24,196 bases of DNA, taken from Actinomycetota bacterium. Its GTDB lineage: Bacteria > Actinomycetota > Actinomycetes > Nanopelagicales > Nanopelagicaceae. The stretch covers positions 1-24,196 of the forward strand of contig JAQCGQ010000001.1 of assembly GCA_027730465.1 (NCBI GenBank), written 5' to 3'. Positions 7,514 to 16,383 of this stretch are shown piece by piece. A program made the translations under genes and the position numbers. How positions within the stretch are numbered: the first letter of the stretch is position 1; each line of letters begins with the position of its first letter. A model generated the notes under the pieces. The model saw nothing but the letters and a program-made list of their open reading frames with translations. It was not told the origin of the DNA and made no database searches.

Positions 7514-8740
7514 TTAGAAAAATGTATGAATGCAATCTACAACATCATAGTTGTCGTTGACTAGCGGGATTAATCGCCATTTATCAAAAGTAGTGCATGG
7601 ATGAGAAATTCCGAGGCCAATTAACTCTGATACTGCAAAATTTTGATTACTTCGCAAAAATCCGTGCTGATCATTTAACTTTTCAACTTCACCAGAAAAC
7701 TTACTTAATTTTCCATCATATTTGAGAATCGGTATTGGGTTGTGTAGATCGCACCCAACATCTCTTTTGCCTAGATTTAATACGCCAAAGCCTTTCTCTG
7801 GTGCACTAATTATCTGCGCCCAAACTTCAATGGCTGGTAAAAATGCATCATTTGAACCTTTGAAAGGATATATCTCCTCATAATATCTACTGTCATGTGT
7901 TACATAGCCACCACTTCGAAGTAATAAAATTCTTGGTTCGTCAAATTTGCTTAACTCTTTAGCCACAATATCAAAGTAAGCACTTCCGCCAGCACTTATT
8001 ATAAATTCATAGCTTGACTTATATAAATAAATTCTCTTTGCCGCCTCAACAATTTTTTTACAAAAATCCGTTACAGAATTCTCTCCCTGCTCTGTTCTAG
8101 CAGCATTTGGAACCGCTCCTTCAAAACCAGTTACCCCTCTTAAATTTAACCGATCATCCTCTGAAATATTTTTAGCAATAGCTACTGCTAAATCCAAATC
8201 TCTCACTCCACCCCTACCCATGTCAGTTCCAATTTCAATAAATAAATTTTGCTTTCCATTACTTGGAGTATGCTTTTTAATAATATCTAAACCTGCTAGT
8301 GAATCCACATAAAATATAATTTCTGCTTTGTTTTTGGCATTCAGAATAGATATTGCTTCAATGGCTGCAGGGTCTAGTATTTCATTTGCAATAATAAGTT
8401 TTTTGAAACCATAGTTTCTAAATATTTCAGCTTGCCAAAAATTTGCAATTGTTAGCGCATATGCACCTGCACTTACCTGCATCTGCGCAATTTGAGGTGA
8501 CATAGTAGTTTTTACATGTGGAGCTAGTTCTGCGCCAACTGATTTACAAAATCGAGCCATTCGATCAATATTTTGCTTTAAAGCAGTTTCTTTTAAAACC
8601 ATGATTGGAAATTGAAATCTAGAAGAGAAAATATTTGGTTTTGTCCTTAAAAATTTATCTATTGCTTTTCCATAGGAATCTAGCGGAAATCCTTTACTAG
8701 AGATCTCGATAGCTTTTTTACCAAGATTATGCTTCATCAC
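7514..8740 (-). CDS. PLP-dependent D-threonine aldolase / D-serine dehydratase-like enzyme
   Basis: An alanine-racemase-fold (fold type III) PLP enzyme, 408 residues. The N-terminal barrel carries the Schiff-base lysine in LAPHVKTTMSP (K77). The C-terminal beta domain carries the H..C metal pair of the DSD1/D-threonine-aldolase group, HPCTTFDKW (H380 and C382). Family members cleave D-threonine-like beta-hydroxy-D-amino acids to an aldehyde and glycine, or eliminate water from D-serine-like substrates. I cannot tell which from sequence. The N-terminus is about 30 residues longer than typical. The start is GTG at 8740 followed at once by ATG at 8737, and either is possible. It follows the phosphotriesterase-family gene by 34 bp and precedes the RidA gene, suggesting release of an unstable imine. 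Confidence 0.85.
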   Translation of the reverse strand: MMKHNLGKKAIEISSKGFPLDSYGKAIDKFLRTKPNIFSSRFQFPIMVLKETALKQNIDRMARFCKSVGAELAPHVKTTMSPQIAQMQVSAGAYALTIANFWQAEIFRNYGFKKLIIANEILDPAAIEAISILNAKNKAEIIFYVDSLAGLDIIKKHTPSNGKQNLFIEIGTDMGRGGVRDLDLAVAIAKNISEDDRLNLRGVTGFEGAVPNAARTEQGENSVTDFCKKIVEAAKRIYLYKSSYEFIISAGGSAYFDIVAKELSKFDEPRILLLRSGGYVTHDSRYYEEIYPFKGSNDAFLPAIEVWAQIISAPEKGFGVLNLGKRDVGCDLHNPIPILKYDGKLSKFSGEVEKLNDQHGFLRSNQNFAVSELIGLGISHPCTTFDKWRLIPLVNDNYDVVDCIHTFF

Positions 8741-8774
8741 GCAACGGTATCAAAGATATTAGATTGCGGGAAAA

Positions 8775-9704
8775 TTAACTGCTAAAAGTTAATACAGATG
8801 CAGGATTTGAAATAAATAGCTTATTAAGTTGCTCCTGAGAAACACCTAGGTCTACAAGTTTTTTGCTCCACCCAGAATATAGCCAACTTAATCCTGGAGT
8901 ACCCCCTAAAGAATTCCATAAAGATCTTCTGGCCCCGTCAGTGCCCAGCATTATTTGACTGACGAAGCCAGCATTAATCATTGCAACTGTTAGTTGCGCA
9001 CTCTGAGGTTTAACTTCAGTTCCCTGTCGCAATGATTGGTCATATTCAACGTTAATTCCAGAACTTAAAATCTCCTGGTGATAGCCATGGTCATTTTCTT
9101 TATCGGTATGAGAGAGAGTTACTCTACTTAAATTAATACCTAGTCTATTAAATAAATTAATTTGCTCCAATGCTCCCGTGCCATGCTCGCAGTGAGAAAT
9201 AATTGGAGCACCTGTTTTATTAATTGCAATAGCTGCTGCTTCAAATAATTTAAATTCACGATCTTTTATTTTAGGCCCTGAAGTAGAGACTTTAATAATT
9301 CCAGCTTTAACATCGGTATTATCCATACCATATTCTATTTCGTTTATAAATAGTTGAGCAAGTTGCTCTGAATTGAGTTTTTCAATCTCATCATCTTGAT
9401 TGTAATAACGATCATGATGTAGCCCAGTTGTCGCAATAATATTTATTCCAGTTTCCACTGATATTTTTTTCAACTTTTGCGCATTTCTTCCTGCACCAGT
9501 TGGCATACAATCAACCATACTTTGTACTCCAACTTTTTTACACAATAAAACCTCCGAAATAGCCTCTTCTACACTTGACAGGAAAATATGCTCGAAATTC
9601 TTTTTTACTATTTCTGACTCAATTATTAAGTGCTCATGCATGTAAGTAACGCCAAGTTTTTCTGGTGGAATATCACCTAATACAGTTCTTATCTTTGAGT
9701 TCAT
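8775..9704 (-). CDS. Phosphotriesterase-family metal hydrolase (lactonase-like)
   Basis: A binuclear-metal TIM-barrel hydrolase of the phosphotriesterase homology group, 309 residues. All ligand positions appear: HEH at 23-25, the bridging lysine K138 (IIKVSTS), H171 in SHCEHGTG, H199 in LSHTDK, and D256 in LGTDGARR. Family members in catabolic operons are usually lactonases or hydrolases of N-acyl/carbamoyl or phosphate esters; true phosphotriesterase activity is rare. Here it may open a lactone or hydrolyse an ester or amide of the imported compound. The ATG overlaps the stop of the FAD oxidoreductase gene by one base (TAATG), indicating tight coupling. Confidence 0.87.
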   Translation of the reverse strand: MNSKIRTVLGDIPPEKLGVTYMHEHLIIESEIVKKNFEHIFLSSVEEAISEVLLCKKVGVQSMVDCMPTGAGRNAQKLKKISVETGINIIATTGLHHDRYYNQDDEIEKLNSEQLAQLFINEIEYGMDNTDVKAGIIKVSTSGPKIKDREFKLFEAAAIAINKTGAPIISHCEHGTGALEQINLFNRLGINLSRVTLSHTDKENDHGYHQEILSSGINVEYDQSLRQGTEVKPQSAQLTVAMINAGFVSQIMLGTDGARRSLWNSLGGTPGLSWLYSGWSKKLVDLGVSQEQLNKLFISNPASVLTFSS

Positions 9705-11023
9705 TACATCGGCGTTTCTAAAATTGCTCCAGTATCTACAATTTTTTTACGAATTTCTGAAAAACTAACCGATCTAATTTCTTTTTTAGTTGTAAGTGCA
9801 ACAGAGCCCGCCACCCCAGCTGCAACTCCCATTGCCATACATTGCGCCATTGATCTGATTGAGGCGTGAGCATCATGCGTTGCCGAAAAACACCTACCAA
9901 TAACCATGGTATTTATGCTGTCTTTAACTATTAATGAGCGAAGTGGGATTCCAACTGCTGATCCAACCGGCAAGTAAATCCAATTTGTACCATCACCGCT
10001 ATGGTGATCCTCAATTGGTGCACCACATAATCCAATTTGGTCATCAAACTGTTTAGCTTCAACAACATCTTCTTTTGTAACACGGTAGTCACCATAAACT
10101 CGTCTAGTCTCACGAACTCCAATTAAGGTTGAAAATCCATAAATAGAGGAATTTTTATACCCTGGAACTTTATCAACTAGGAATCTTGCATACTCAGCAG
10201 CTTGCTTTCGACCAGCTATTTCAGAGTCTGTAAGAAAAAATGGATCATCTAATACTGATTCTACTTCGCCTTTATTATTCTTACGAACCGAATCTAATCT
10301 AGTCATAACAGTAGCAGTGGTATTTGCTACTGGTGTTATATGGTCTGAGCCTTCCTTGCGGGGCAATTCATAACCATCATCTGTAGCTTCCTGCATTAGT
10401 TGATGCAGTTGTTCTTTTTTAATTTTTCCCCGCTCTACTAAATCCACATTTACCATTTTAAAGGTTGTAGTAAGAGTCTGTGCTGGTGCTATTTCCCCAG
10501 CTTTCTCATATCCAAAGCCAGCAAAATTAGAAAGATCAGCATCTCCAGTTGCATCAATAAAAAAATCTCCAGTTACCGAGCATAATCCTGCTCGAGTTGC
10601 AAGAATTAACTCTTGAACTCTGCCATCTATGACTTTTACTTGTTGTAAAAGTGAGTGCAATAAGATCTTTGCGCCAGATTTTACTATTAATGATTCCCAA
10701 ACAACCTTTAGGTGCTCTGGGTTATAAGTTACTCCAGTACCAGCACCATAGGTATTTGGTCTTTGAATCATCGAACCAAATTTTTTTAACTCATTTACAA
10801 CATCATCTGGAATGCCACCGACTATTTTTTTTGCTTTTTCCCCTGGCGTATAAAATCCATAAAAGGTATCAAGTACTGCAGTACTGGTTCCGCCGACAAA
10901 TGGGAGTCGATCAATAACTAAAACTTTACTACCAGCCCTAGCTGCTGCGATTGCTGCACAAGCCCCTGCAGAGCCAGCACCCATGACGATTAGGTCGAAA
11001 TGGCCCAGTGATCGATTTGGCAT
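9704..11023 (-). CDS. FAD-dependent oxidoreductase
   Basis: A flavoprotein of 439 residues. The dinucleotide fold is at the N-terminus: GAGSAG at 15-20, with the ribose-binding acidic residue D39 at the end of the second strand (VLVIDR). A FVGGTST motif follows, then FIDATGDADLSNFAGF in the middle and a C-terminal FAD-closing region (MVIGRCFSATHDAHASIRSMAQCMAMG). This is the FAD_oxidored (pfam12831-type) layout, whose members oxidise sugars, organic acids or amino compounds. In this operon it may oxidise a hydroxyl or an amine. It is the first gene of the minus-strand unit. A GGGGG ribosome site lies five bases before the ATG. The promoter must lie in the 72-bp divergent gap. Confidence 0.87.
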   Translation of the reverse strand: MPNRSLGHFDLIVMGAGSAGACAAIAAARAGSKVLVIDRLPFVGGTSTAVLDTFYGFYTPGEKAKKIVGGIPDDVVNELKKFGSMIQRPNTYGAGTGVTYNPEHLKVVWESLIVKSGAKILLHSLLQQVKVIDGRVQELILATRAGLCSVTGDFFIDATGDADLSNFAGFGYEKAGEIAPAQTLTTTFKMVNVDLVERGKIKKEQLHQLMQEATDDGYELPRKEGSDHITPVANTTATVMTRLDSVRKNNKGEVESVLDDPFFLTDSEIAGRKQAAEYARFLVDKVPGYKNSSIYGFSTLIGVRETRRVYGDYRVTKEDVVEAKQFDDQIGLCGAPIEDHHSGDGTNWIYLPVGSAVGIPLRSLIVKDSINTMVIGRCFSATHDAHASIRSMAQCMAMGVAAGVAGSVALTTKKEIRSVSFSEIRKKIVDTGAILETPM

Positions 11024-11050
11024 TGCTACCCCCTTTTCAGAGCATAGCCC

Positions 11051-11066
11051 AAATGTCTATACTACT
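11051..11066. promoter_or_regulatory. TGTCTATAC site in the divergent promoter
   Basis: AAATGTCTATAC at 11051-11062 is identical over 12 bases to the site upstream of the GntR gene (20013-20024). It lies in the 72-bp gap shared by the FAD oxidoreductase (minus) and the dehydrogenase gene (plus). TATACT at 11058-11063 is also a good -10 box for the plus-strand gene, so the site may be a promoter, an operator overlapping it, or both. Confidence 0.5.
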
Positions 11067-11095
11067 TTAAACTATTTCTAATCTTTGGAGGAACT

Positions 11096-12301
11096 GTGAA
11101 ATCACATCGCATAACAATGCTAGGTACTGGCCTAATTGCTGACTTCTACACAATGACATTACATGGTCAGCGAAATCGGGATTCTGTTGCCGTTGTTTAC
11201 TCTCGATCTAAAGAGCGTGGTGACACCTTTGCAAAGCGATGGAATATTCCAACTTATACAACAAGTATTGAAGAAGCAATTAATCATCCAGATACGGATG
11301 TAATTATCGTTGCACTACCAAATCATATGCATGAAGAAGCCATTACACTCGCTGCAAAAGCTGGCAAGGCAATTCTGTGTACTAAACCTTTAGCAAGAAA
11401 TGCCGCAGAAGCAAAGAGAATCTTAGACACAGTAGAAAAAGCTGGTGTATTTGCTGGTTACTTAGAAGATCTTTGCTACACACCAAAGACTTTAAAAGCC
11501 GTTAAGTCAGTACAAAGTGGCGCAGTTGGTGATGTTCTTTGGGTTAGATCAAGGGAGACTCACCCTGGACCTCATAGTGCCTGGTTCTGGGATGACAAAC
11601 AAGCTGGTGGTGGTTGCATAGTCGACCTTGGTTGTCACTGTATTGAAATTATTCGAAATTTTGTTGGCAAAGGAAATCGCCCAGTTGAAGTATTGTGCTG
11701 GAAAGACACATTAGTTCACCCAATTAATGCCGAAGATAATGCGATCGCATTAATTAAATTCGAATCTGGTGCTATCGGTCAATTTGAGGTTTCTTGGACT
11801 TTTCGTGGTGGTATGGACTTACGTGATGAAGTGGCTGGAACTCATGGAACTATCTGGATGAATCATTTCCTACGCACAGGGTTTGAGATGTTCACTGCTG
11901 CTGAAGGTAATTCATATATTGCAGAAAAAGCAGAATCTTCAACTGGCTGGCTATTCCCAGTTGGGGACGAGGTTGCAGAGCTTGGTTATGTGGACATGTT
12001 CACAGACATGTTTAATTCAATGGAAAGCAAAAAGGATCCGATGGAAACTTTCTATGACGGATATGTTGTTAATGCAATTATGGATGCTTGCTTTAAGTCA
12101 GCTGAAGCTCATGCCTGGGTTCCAGTTGAACTTGATTGGCGTGGTGGAAAAACAGAGCGAATCCAAAATAAGCCTTCAATGTTTGAAGGTCAGGTAATTA
12201 TTAAGCAAGAAACATTGCCAGATGGTCGCGTTAAATTGATCCTAAAAGATCCGAAAACAAACGAGTTTAGTGATCGAGTTGTTGCAACTGTAAACGCTTA
12301 A
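11096..12301 (+). CDS. Gfo/Idh/MocA-family dehydrogenase (first copy)
   Basis: An NAD(P)-dependent sugar or cyclitol dehydrogenase, 401 residues. The N-terminal Rossmann motif is GTGLIA at 10-15. The conserved lysine lies in CTKPLA (K97, where most members have EKP). The C-terminal domain has the active-site DLGCH (D177, H181) with two extra cysteines beside it. These enzymes oxidise or reduce a ring hydroxyl of inositols, sugars or 1,5-anhydro sugars. GTG at 11096 is chosen because GGAGGA lies just before it; an ATG at codon 8 has no such site. It runs opposite to its neighbours and meets the isomerase gene tail to tail with 5 bp between. Confidence 0.9.
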   Translation: MKSHRITMLGTGLIADFYTMTLHGQRNRDSVAVVYSRSKERGDTFAKRWNIPTYTTSIEEAINHPDTDVIIVALPNHMHEEAITLAAKAGKAILCTKPLARNAAEAKRILDTVEKAGVFAGYLEDLCYTPKTLKAVKSVQSGAVGDVLWVRSRETHPGPHSAWFWDDKQAGGGCIVDLGCHCIEIIRNFVGKGNRPVEVLCWKDTLVHPINAEDNAIALIKFESGAIGQFEVSWTFRGGMDLRDEVAGTHGTIWMNHFLRTGFEMFTAAEGNSYIAEKAESSTGWLFPVGDEVAELGYVDMFTDMFNSMESKKDPMETFYDGYVVNAIMDACFKSAEAHAWVPVELDWRGGKTERIQNKPSMFEGQVIIKQETLPDGRVKLILKDPKTNEFSDRVVATVNA

Positions 12302-12306
12302 GGCTT

Positions 12307-13230
12307 TTACAAACTCATTGGGAGTAGGGCAGCAATTTGATTGCGAGCAATCAAAAAGCCCTGCTTAACTTTTTCATTTGTGCCTTCAAATCTGCGATCT
12401 TCATGTTCAATACAAAGCACTCCGTCATAACCAACCTGAGATAAAGTAGCAACAAAGTTAGCCCAATTAACCTCGCCATATCCTGGCAGTCTTGGTCTTT
12501 GCCAACCAATTCCAGCTGACATGATTCCATTGTTATATAAGCCTTCTCGATCAATTTCCATGTCTTTCACGTGTGTGTGATAAATACGAGAGGCAAACTC
12601 ACGAATAACTCTCTCAGTATCAATCATCTGCCAAATTAAATGAGATGGATCAAGATTTAAACCAACTGTTGGTCCAAACTTATCAAACATTTCTCGCCAG
12701 ATTCTTGGTGAATATGCCACGTTATGTCCGCTTGGCCATTCATCTTTACTAAATATCATTGGACAATTTTCAATTGCAATTTTTACATTACTATCAGTTG
12801 CTACTTTTACAATATCTGGCCAAACTTTTTGAGCATCCGCCCAGTTTTCATCTTGTGTTTTTGACGCGTCTGCTCCAATAAAAGTACTGACTACTGGAAC
12901 TCCCATTACACCTGCTGCCTTAATCACCTTCTTAGTATGCTCATTAACTAATTTTCGCTGCTCAGGATCTGGATGCAAATTATTTGGATAATAGCCTAGG
13001 GCTGACATTTCAATCTTGCGCTGCTTTAATTGGCCGACAATTTCCTGGCCTCGGTCTTTGCTTAAATCTTCAACTTCGATATGGGTAATACCGGCATATC
13101 TGCGGTTAACACCAGAACTTTTAGGCCAACAACAAACCTCTAACATCTCGAACTTTTCAGATGCTGCCCATTCAGCAATTTCTAGCAGTGGAACATCCGG
13201 TAGTGGTGCTGTTAGTAGTCCTAGCTTCAT
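12307..13230 (-). CDS. Sugar phosphate isomerase/epimerase (AP-endonuclease-2 fold)
   Basis: A TIM-barrel metal enzyme of 307 residues in the group that includes IolE, tagatose/psicose 3-epimerases and 3-keto-glycoside lyases. Likely metal ligands are E154 (IAIENC), D194 and H197 (LDPSH), H218/H220 (YHTH) and E275 (CIEHED). The C-terminus has the family's GYDGVLCIEHED pattern. It is the last gene of the importer-dehydrogenase unit, 29 bp after the Gfo/Idh gene and preceded by an AGGGAG ribosome site. Paired with two Gfo/Idh enzymes it may isomerise, dehydrate or cleave a keto-sugar produced by them. The exact reaction is not readable. Confidence 0.88.
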   Translation of the reverse strand: MKLGLLTAPLPDVPLLEIAEWAASEKFEMLEVCCWPKSSGVNRRYAGITHIEVEDLSKDRGQEIVGQLKQRKIEMSALGYYPNNLHPDPEQRKLVNEHTKKVIKAAGVMGVPVVSTFIGADASKTQDENWADAQKVWPDIVKVATDSNVKIAIENCPMIFSKDEWPSGHNVAYSPRIWREMFDKFGPTVGLNLDPSHLIWQMIDTERVIREFASRIYHTHVKDMEIDREGLYNNGIMSAGIGWQRPRLPGYGEVNWANFVATLSQVGYDGVLCIEHEDRRFEGTNEKVKQGFLIARNQIAALLPMSL

Positions 13231-13259
13231 TTTTTTCTCCCTTTACTGTCCTAGATTAA

Positions 13260-14399
13260 CTATCTTTTAACTTTAACCCAAGAGGATTTTTGTGAACTTT
13301 CTGCAATTGCATCTGTTATTTGCAGGCTACGCACGCCGTCAGCAAAGGTTGGGTAGGTAGCAGACCTACTTTCAGATTCAATATCTGCGTAAACTCTCTC
13401 AAATAATCCTCGAAAAGTTTCAGAAAATCCTTCGATATGCCCACCTGGATAAAATGAAATTTTGGCCGCACTTGGTGAAAGCATGCTTAGGTCTCTTTGC
13501 AGAAGCTCATTTGCTTTTCCTCTATGTCCAATCCAAAGCTGTTCAGGATTTTCGGAATCAAATGCAAGTGAGCCATCTGGTCCAGAAATTTCCCAATTAA
13601 TGGAGTTTTTACGCCCTGATGAAATTTGTGAAATAGAAATGGTTGCTCTAGCACCGTTGGTAAATCGAATTAAGACACCAGCGGCATCATCTGATGACAT
13701 CTTTACGCTCTCGCGTTTAGAAGATGTGTCGATAGTAAAAGTTTGAACCGGACCAGTTGGTTTCTGTCTCGTTTTTACCAAAGTATGTAGCTCGGCCATT
13801 ACCTCTGAGATCTCTAATCCGCTAACAAAGCCAATCTGATCAATTAAGTGTGAACCTATGTCAGCTACTGCGCGTAATTCCCCTGCTTGCTCTGCTTCAA
13901 GTCGCCAGTTCCAATCAGTTTCAAGTGTCAACCAGTCTTGATGGTAGTGACCTTTAATATATCTTGGAACGCCAATTAAATCTGATTTTACAAGTGATCT
14001 TGCTTCATGAACCATCGGATAAAATCTAGTGTTAAAGCAAGTTGCATTAACTAAACCAGTTTTATCAGCTAGATTTACTAAATCAATTCCTTCTTTTGCT
14101 GTCAGTGCTAATGGCTTTTCACAAATCACATGTTTACCAGCAGCCATTAATTCTTTAACTTGCGGATAATGAAGAGCATTGGGTGAAGTAACGTGAACAA
14201 CTGTTACATCTTTATCACCGCAAATTTCCTGAACAGACTTATATTGGGTGCTAACAGATAGATTTTCAGCCCCTCGCTTAGTGCTTTCAGCACTTCCAGA
14301 TAGGACTCCTTTAACACTTACACCAGTTCTACGGATTGATTCAACATGGACTGTTCCAATAAATCCAGTGCCTATTACCGCCACTGTATTAATTTTCAT
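13260..14399 (-). CDS. Gfo/Idh/MocA-family dehydrogenase (second copy)
   Basis: 379 residues, with the Rossmann motif GTGFIG at 10-15 and the canonical CEKPLA motif (E94, K95). The active-site region is ADIGSHLIDQIGF (D180, H184), and RFYPMV lies just after the barrel entry. It is not a close copy of the plus-strand gene at 11096: the length, the lysine motif and the C-terminal end all differ, so each probably acts on its own intermediate. The ATG overlaps the stop of the permease by one base (TAATG). It therefore belongs to the importer operon and should act on the imported sugar or cyclitol. Confidence 0.92.
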   Translation of the reverse strand: MKINTVAVIGTGFIGTVHVESIRRTGVSVKGVLSGSAESTKRGAENLSVSTQYKSVQEICGDKDVTVVHVTSPNALHYPQVKELMAAGKHVICEKPLALTAKEGIDLVNLADKTGLVNATCFNTRFYPMVHEARSLVKSDLIGVPRYIKGHYHQDWLTLETDWNWRLEAEQAGELRAVADIGSHLIDQIGFVSGLEISEVMAELHTLVKTRQKPTGPVQTFTIDTSSKRESVKMSSDDAAGVLIRFTNGARATISISQISSGRKNSINWEISGPDGSLAFDSENPEQLWIGHRGKANELLQRDLSMLSPSAAKISFYPGGHIEGFSETFRGLFERVYADIESESRSATYPTFADGVRSLQITDAIAESSQKSSWVKVKR

Positions 14400-15427
14400 T
14401 ACGCTCCTTCAGATATTTTTGCATATATCCAAGCAAGAGTTAATACAATTGCCCCATAAATCATTTGCTTCACAGCTTCAGAAGAATTAAGCGTGGTTAA
14501 TAATGATGAAAGTGAGGTAAGAATTAATGTGCCCATCATTGTTCCCTTATAATTACCAATTCCACCCATTATTGAAGTACCACCTATTACCACAGCTGCA
14601 ATGGATGGAAGCAAGAAGGAATTAGCTAAACTTAGTGCGACTGCACCAGATTGGCCCCCAAGTAAAATTCCACCCATACCACCTAAAATTGCACAAAGAA
14701 TATATGCGGTTGTTTGGACTTGCCATACCTTCACGCCAGCAAGCCGAGCGGCTCTAGCATTATCACCTACTGCATAAATTAATCGACCTAGTCCAGTTTT
14801 AATAAGTATAAATAAAACAACTGCACTTATTAATGCCCAGATAAAAAATGGCCAAGTGAGGGTGTCAATTATGGAAACAAAAACTGGCCAAGATCTTGGG
14901 TCAGCACTAACTGATTCGCTAACCCAACTGCTAGTATCAATAATCGATGCTGTACTTAATGTGATTAGCAGATCAGGAACCGTTGAACTTCCCCGTAAGA
15001 AAGTAGTAACACCTACTGTAAATACTCCTATTAATACTGCATTCATTCCTAGGGTCATAATTAGTGGATTCATTCCAAGTAGCCCCACTGCTAACCCATT
15101 TATTGCACCTATGACTACGCAATACAAAAGAGCCAGCGACAGAGCTATAGGTAGACCAGAAGATGATTTAACACTAACTATAAAAGCAGCACCTGTTGCA
15201 ATCATTGCAAGTGATAAATCAATACCACCGGTTAGCATGCAAATAGTTTGACCTGCCGCAAGTAAACCCAAGGCAGCTGCCAAATAGAAAATATTACCTA
15301 TTGCTGGAATAGAAAAATTGTAAGGATCTAATAATCCAGTGACTATATAAAGAATAAATAGAATTCCAAAAAGTGAGAGCATAGATTTTGATATACGACT
15401 TTCATCTAACACCTTAAAACTTCTCAT
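14399..15427 (-). CDS. CUT2 ABC sugar permease, RbsC-like (A)
   Basis: An inner-membrane permease of the ribose/xylose/inositol (BPD_transp_2) type, 342 residues with roughly eight to ten hydrophobic segments. The marker motif GGIDLSLA occurs after the second segment, and the conserved cytoplasmic stretch AVGDNARAARLAGV lies in the second half. It also has GGTSIMGGIGNYKGTMMG, typical of the family. An insert around the middle (SWVSESVSADPRSWPVFVS) lengthens an outside loop. It overlaps the other permease by 4 bp (ATGA) and the dehydrogenase by 1 bp. Confidence 0.93.
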   Translation of the reverse strand: MRSFKVLDESRISKSMLSLFGILFILYIVTGLLDPYNFSIPAIGNIFYLAAALGLLAAGQTICMLTGGIDLSLAMIATGAAFIVSVKSSSGLPIALSLALLYCVVIGAINGLAVGLLGMNPLIMTLGMNAVLIGVFTVGVTTFLRGSSTVPDLLITLSTASIIDTSSWVSESVSADPRSWPVFVSIIDTLTWPFFIWALISAVVLFILIKTGLGRLIYAVGDNARAARLAGVKVWQVQTTAYILCAILGGMGGILLGGQSGAVALSLANSFLLPSIAAVVIGGTSIMGGIGNYKGTMMGTLILTSLSSLLTTLNSSEAVKQMIYGAIVLTLAWIYAKISEGA

Positions 15428-16383
15428 TTTTTACCCGCAGTCCGCTTACGAAGTAAGCCTCCAAATAAAACAACAAATATGGTCAATGCACCTGTAATAA
15501 TCTGACTGTAAGCAGGATCTATTCCGTATGCTAATAAAATTGTTGGAATAAAAAAAAGTATTAAGGCTGCTAGTGCTGGTCCAACTAGTCCACCAACTCC
15601 CCCTGATAGCGCCACTCCACCTAATACTGCACCAGCTACTGAATTTAGAGTTGCTGTGTTACTTATATTCGCAAATGGACTAGAGCTCAATGTGATACCA
15701 GTAAGAACTAGGCCTGATAAACCAGCAAATAGCCCACCAATGGCATAAAGCTTAATTTTAGTAAGTTTTACATTAACACCAGATAAAAATGCTGCCTCTT
15801 TGCTAGATCCAATTGCATACATTGAGATACCAAGTTTGCTTCGGTATAGCGGAATCCAAATTAAAATAATTGGCAAGATTAACCATATTAAAGGCGGGAT
15901 AAAGTTTGGAACTTTTCCAGAGACCAAATCAGCAAACTGCTGGTTTACACCTCCACCTGGTTGAGGCATCACATACATTGCCACACCAACTAATAGAAAA
16001 CTTGTTGCTAAAGTCACCACAATATCTGCGATTCCTGAAACTGCGATAATCCAGCCGATTAATGCGCCAATTAACATTCCAACTAATATAAAAACTATTG
16101 CTAAAACAACGGATTCAGTAAATGTTGTGTCTTGCATATATCTAGCTGATAAGCAATTAATTAATACAGCCTCTGCTCCGATGGCAAGATTTATACCACC
16201 ACCAATAATTATTATTGCTTGGCCCATTGATAGCAAAGCAATAGGTAGTATTCCTAGAACAAATGTCCTTGCTTCATATGCACCAAATTGTGGAAGTTGA
16301 CTTATGCGCCAAATTCCAAGCACTAATGCAAGTAGAATTATTGCTAAATTCCAACTTTGCCGTTTTAGTTGAATTACATTCAT
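15424..16383 (-). CDS. CUT2 ABC sugar permease, RbsC-like (B)
   Basis: The second permease of the same importer, 319 residues, related to but clearly distinct from the next one. It has GGGINLAIGAEA in place of the GGIDLS motif, and AIGSSKEAAFLSGVNV as the ATPase-docking stretch. GGVALSGGVGGLVGPALAA follows. CUT2 importers use either one permease as a dimer or two different ones; two here implies a heterodimer. It overlaps the ATPase gene by 4 bp (ATGA, 16380-16383). A basic tail (LLRKRTAGKK) ends the protein. Confidence 0.92.
   Translation of the reverse strand: MNVIQLKRQSWNLAIILLALVLGIWRISQLPQFGAYEARTFVLGILPIALLSMGQAIIIIGGGINLAIGAEAVLINCLSARYMQDTTFTESVVLAIVFILVGMLIGALIGWIIAVSGIADIVVTLATSFLLVGVAMYVMPQPGGGVNQQFADLVSGKVPNFIPPLIWLILPIILIWIPLYRSKLGISMYAIGSSKEAAFLSGVNVKLTKIKLYAIGGLFAGLSGLVLTGITLSSSPFANISNTATLNSVAGAVLGGVALSGGVGGLVGPALAALILFFIPTILLAYGIDPAYSQIITGALTIFVVLFGGLLRKRTAGKK

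Noticed and set aside
10651..10917. Open frame on the plus strand inside the FAD oxidoreductase gene
   Set aside because: It is antisense to a well-supported gene, lacks a ribosome site and has no recognisable domain; the same holds for other such antisense frames in the window.
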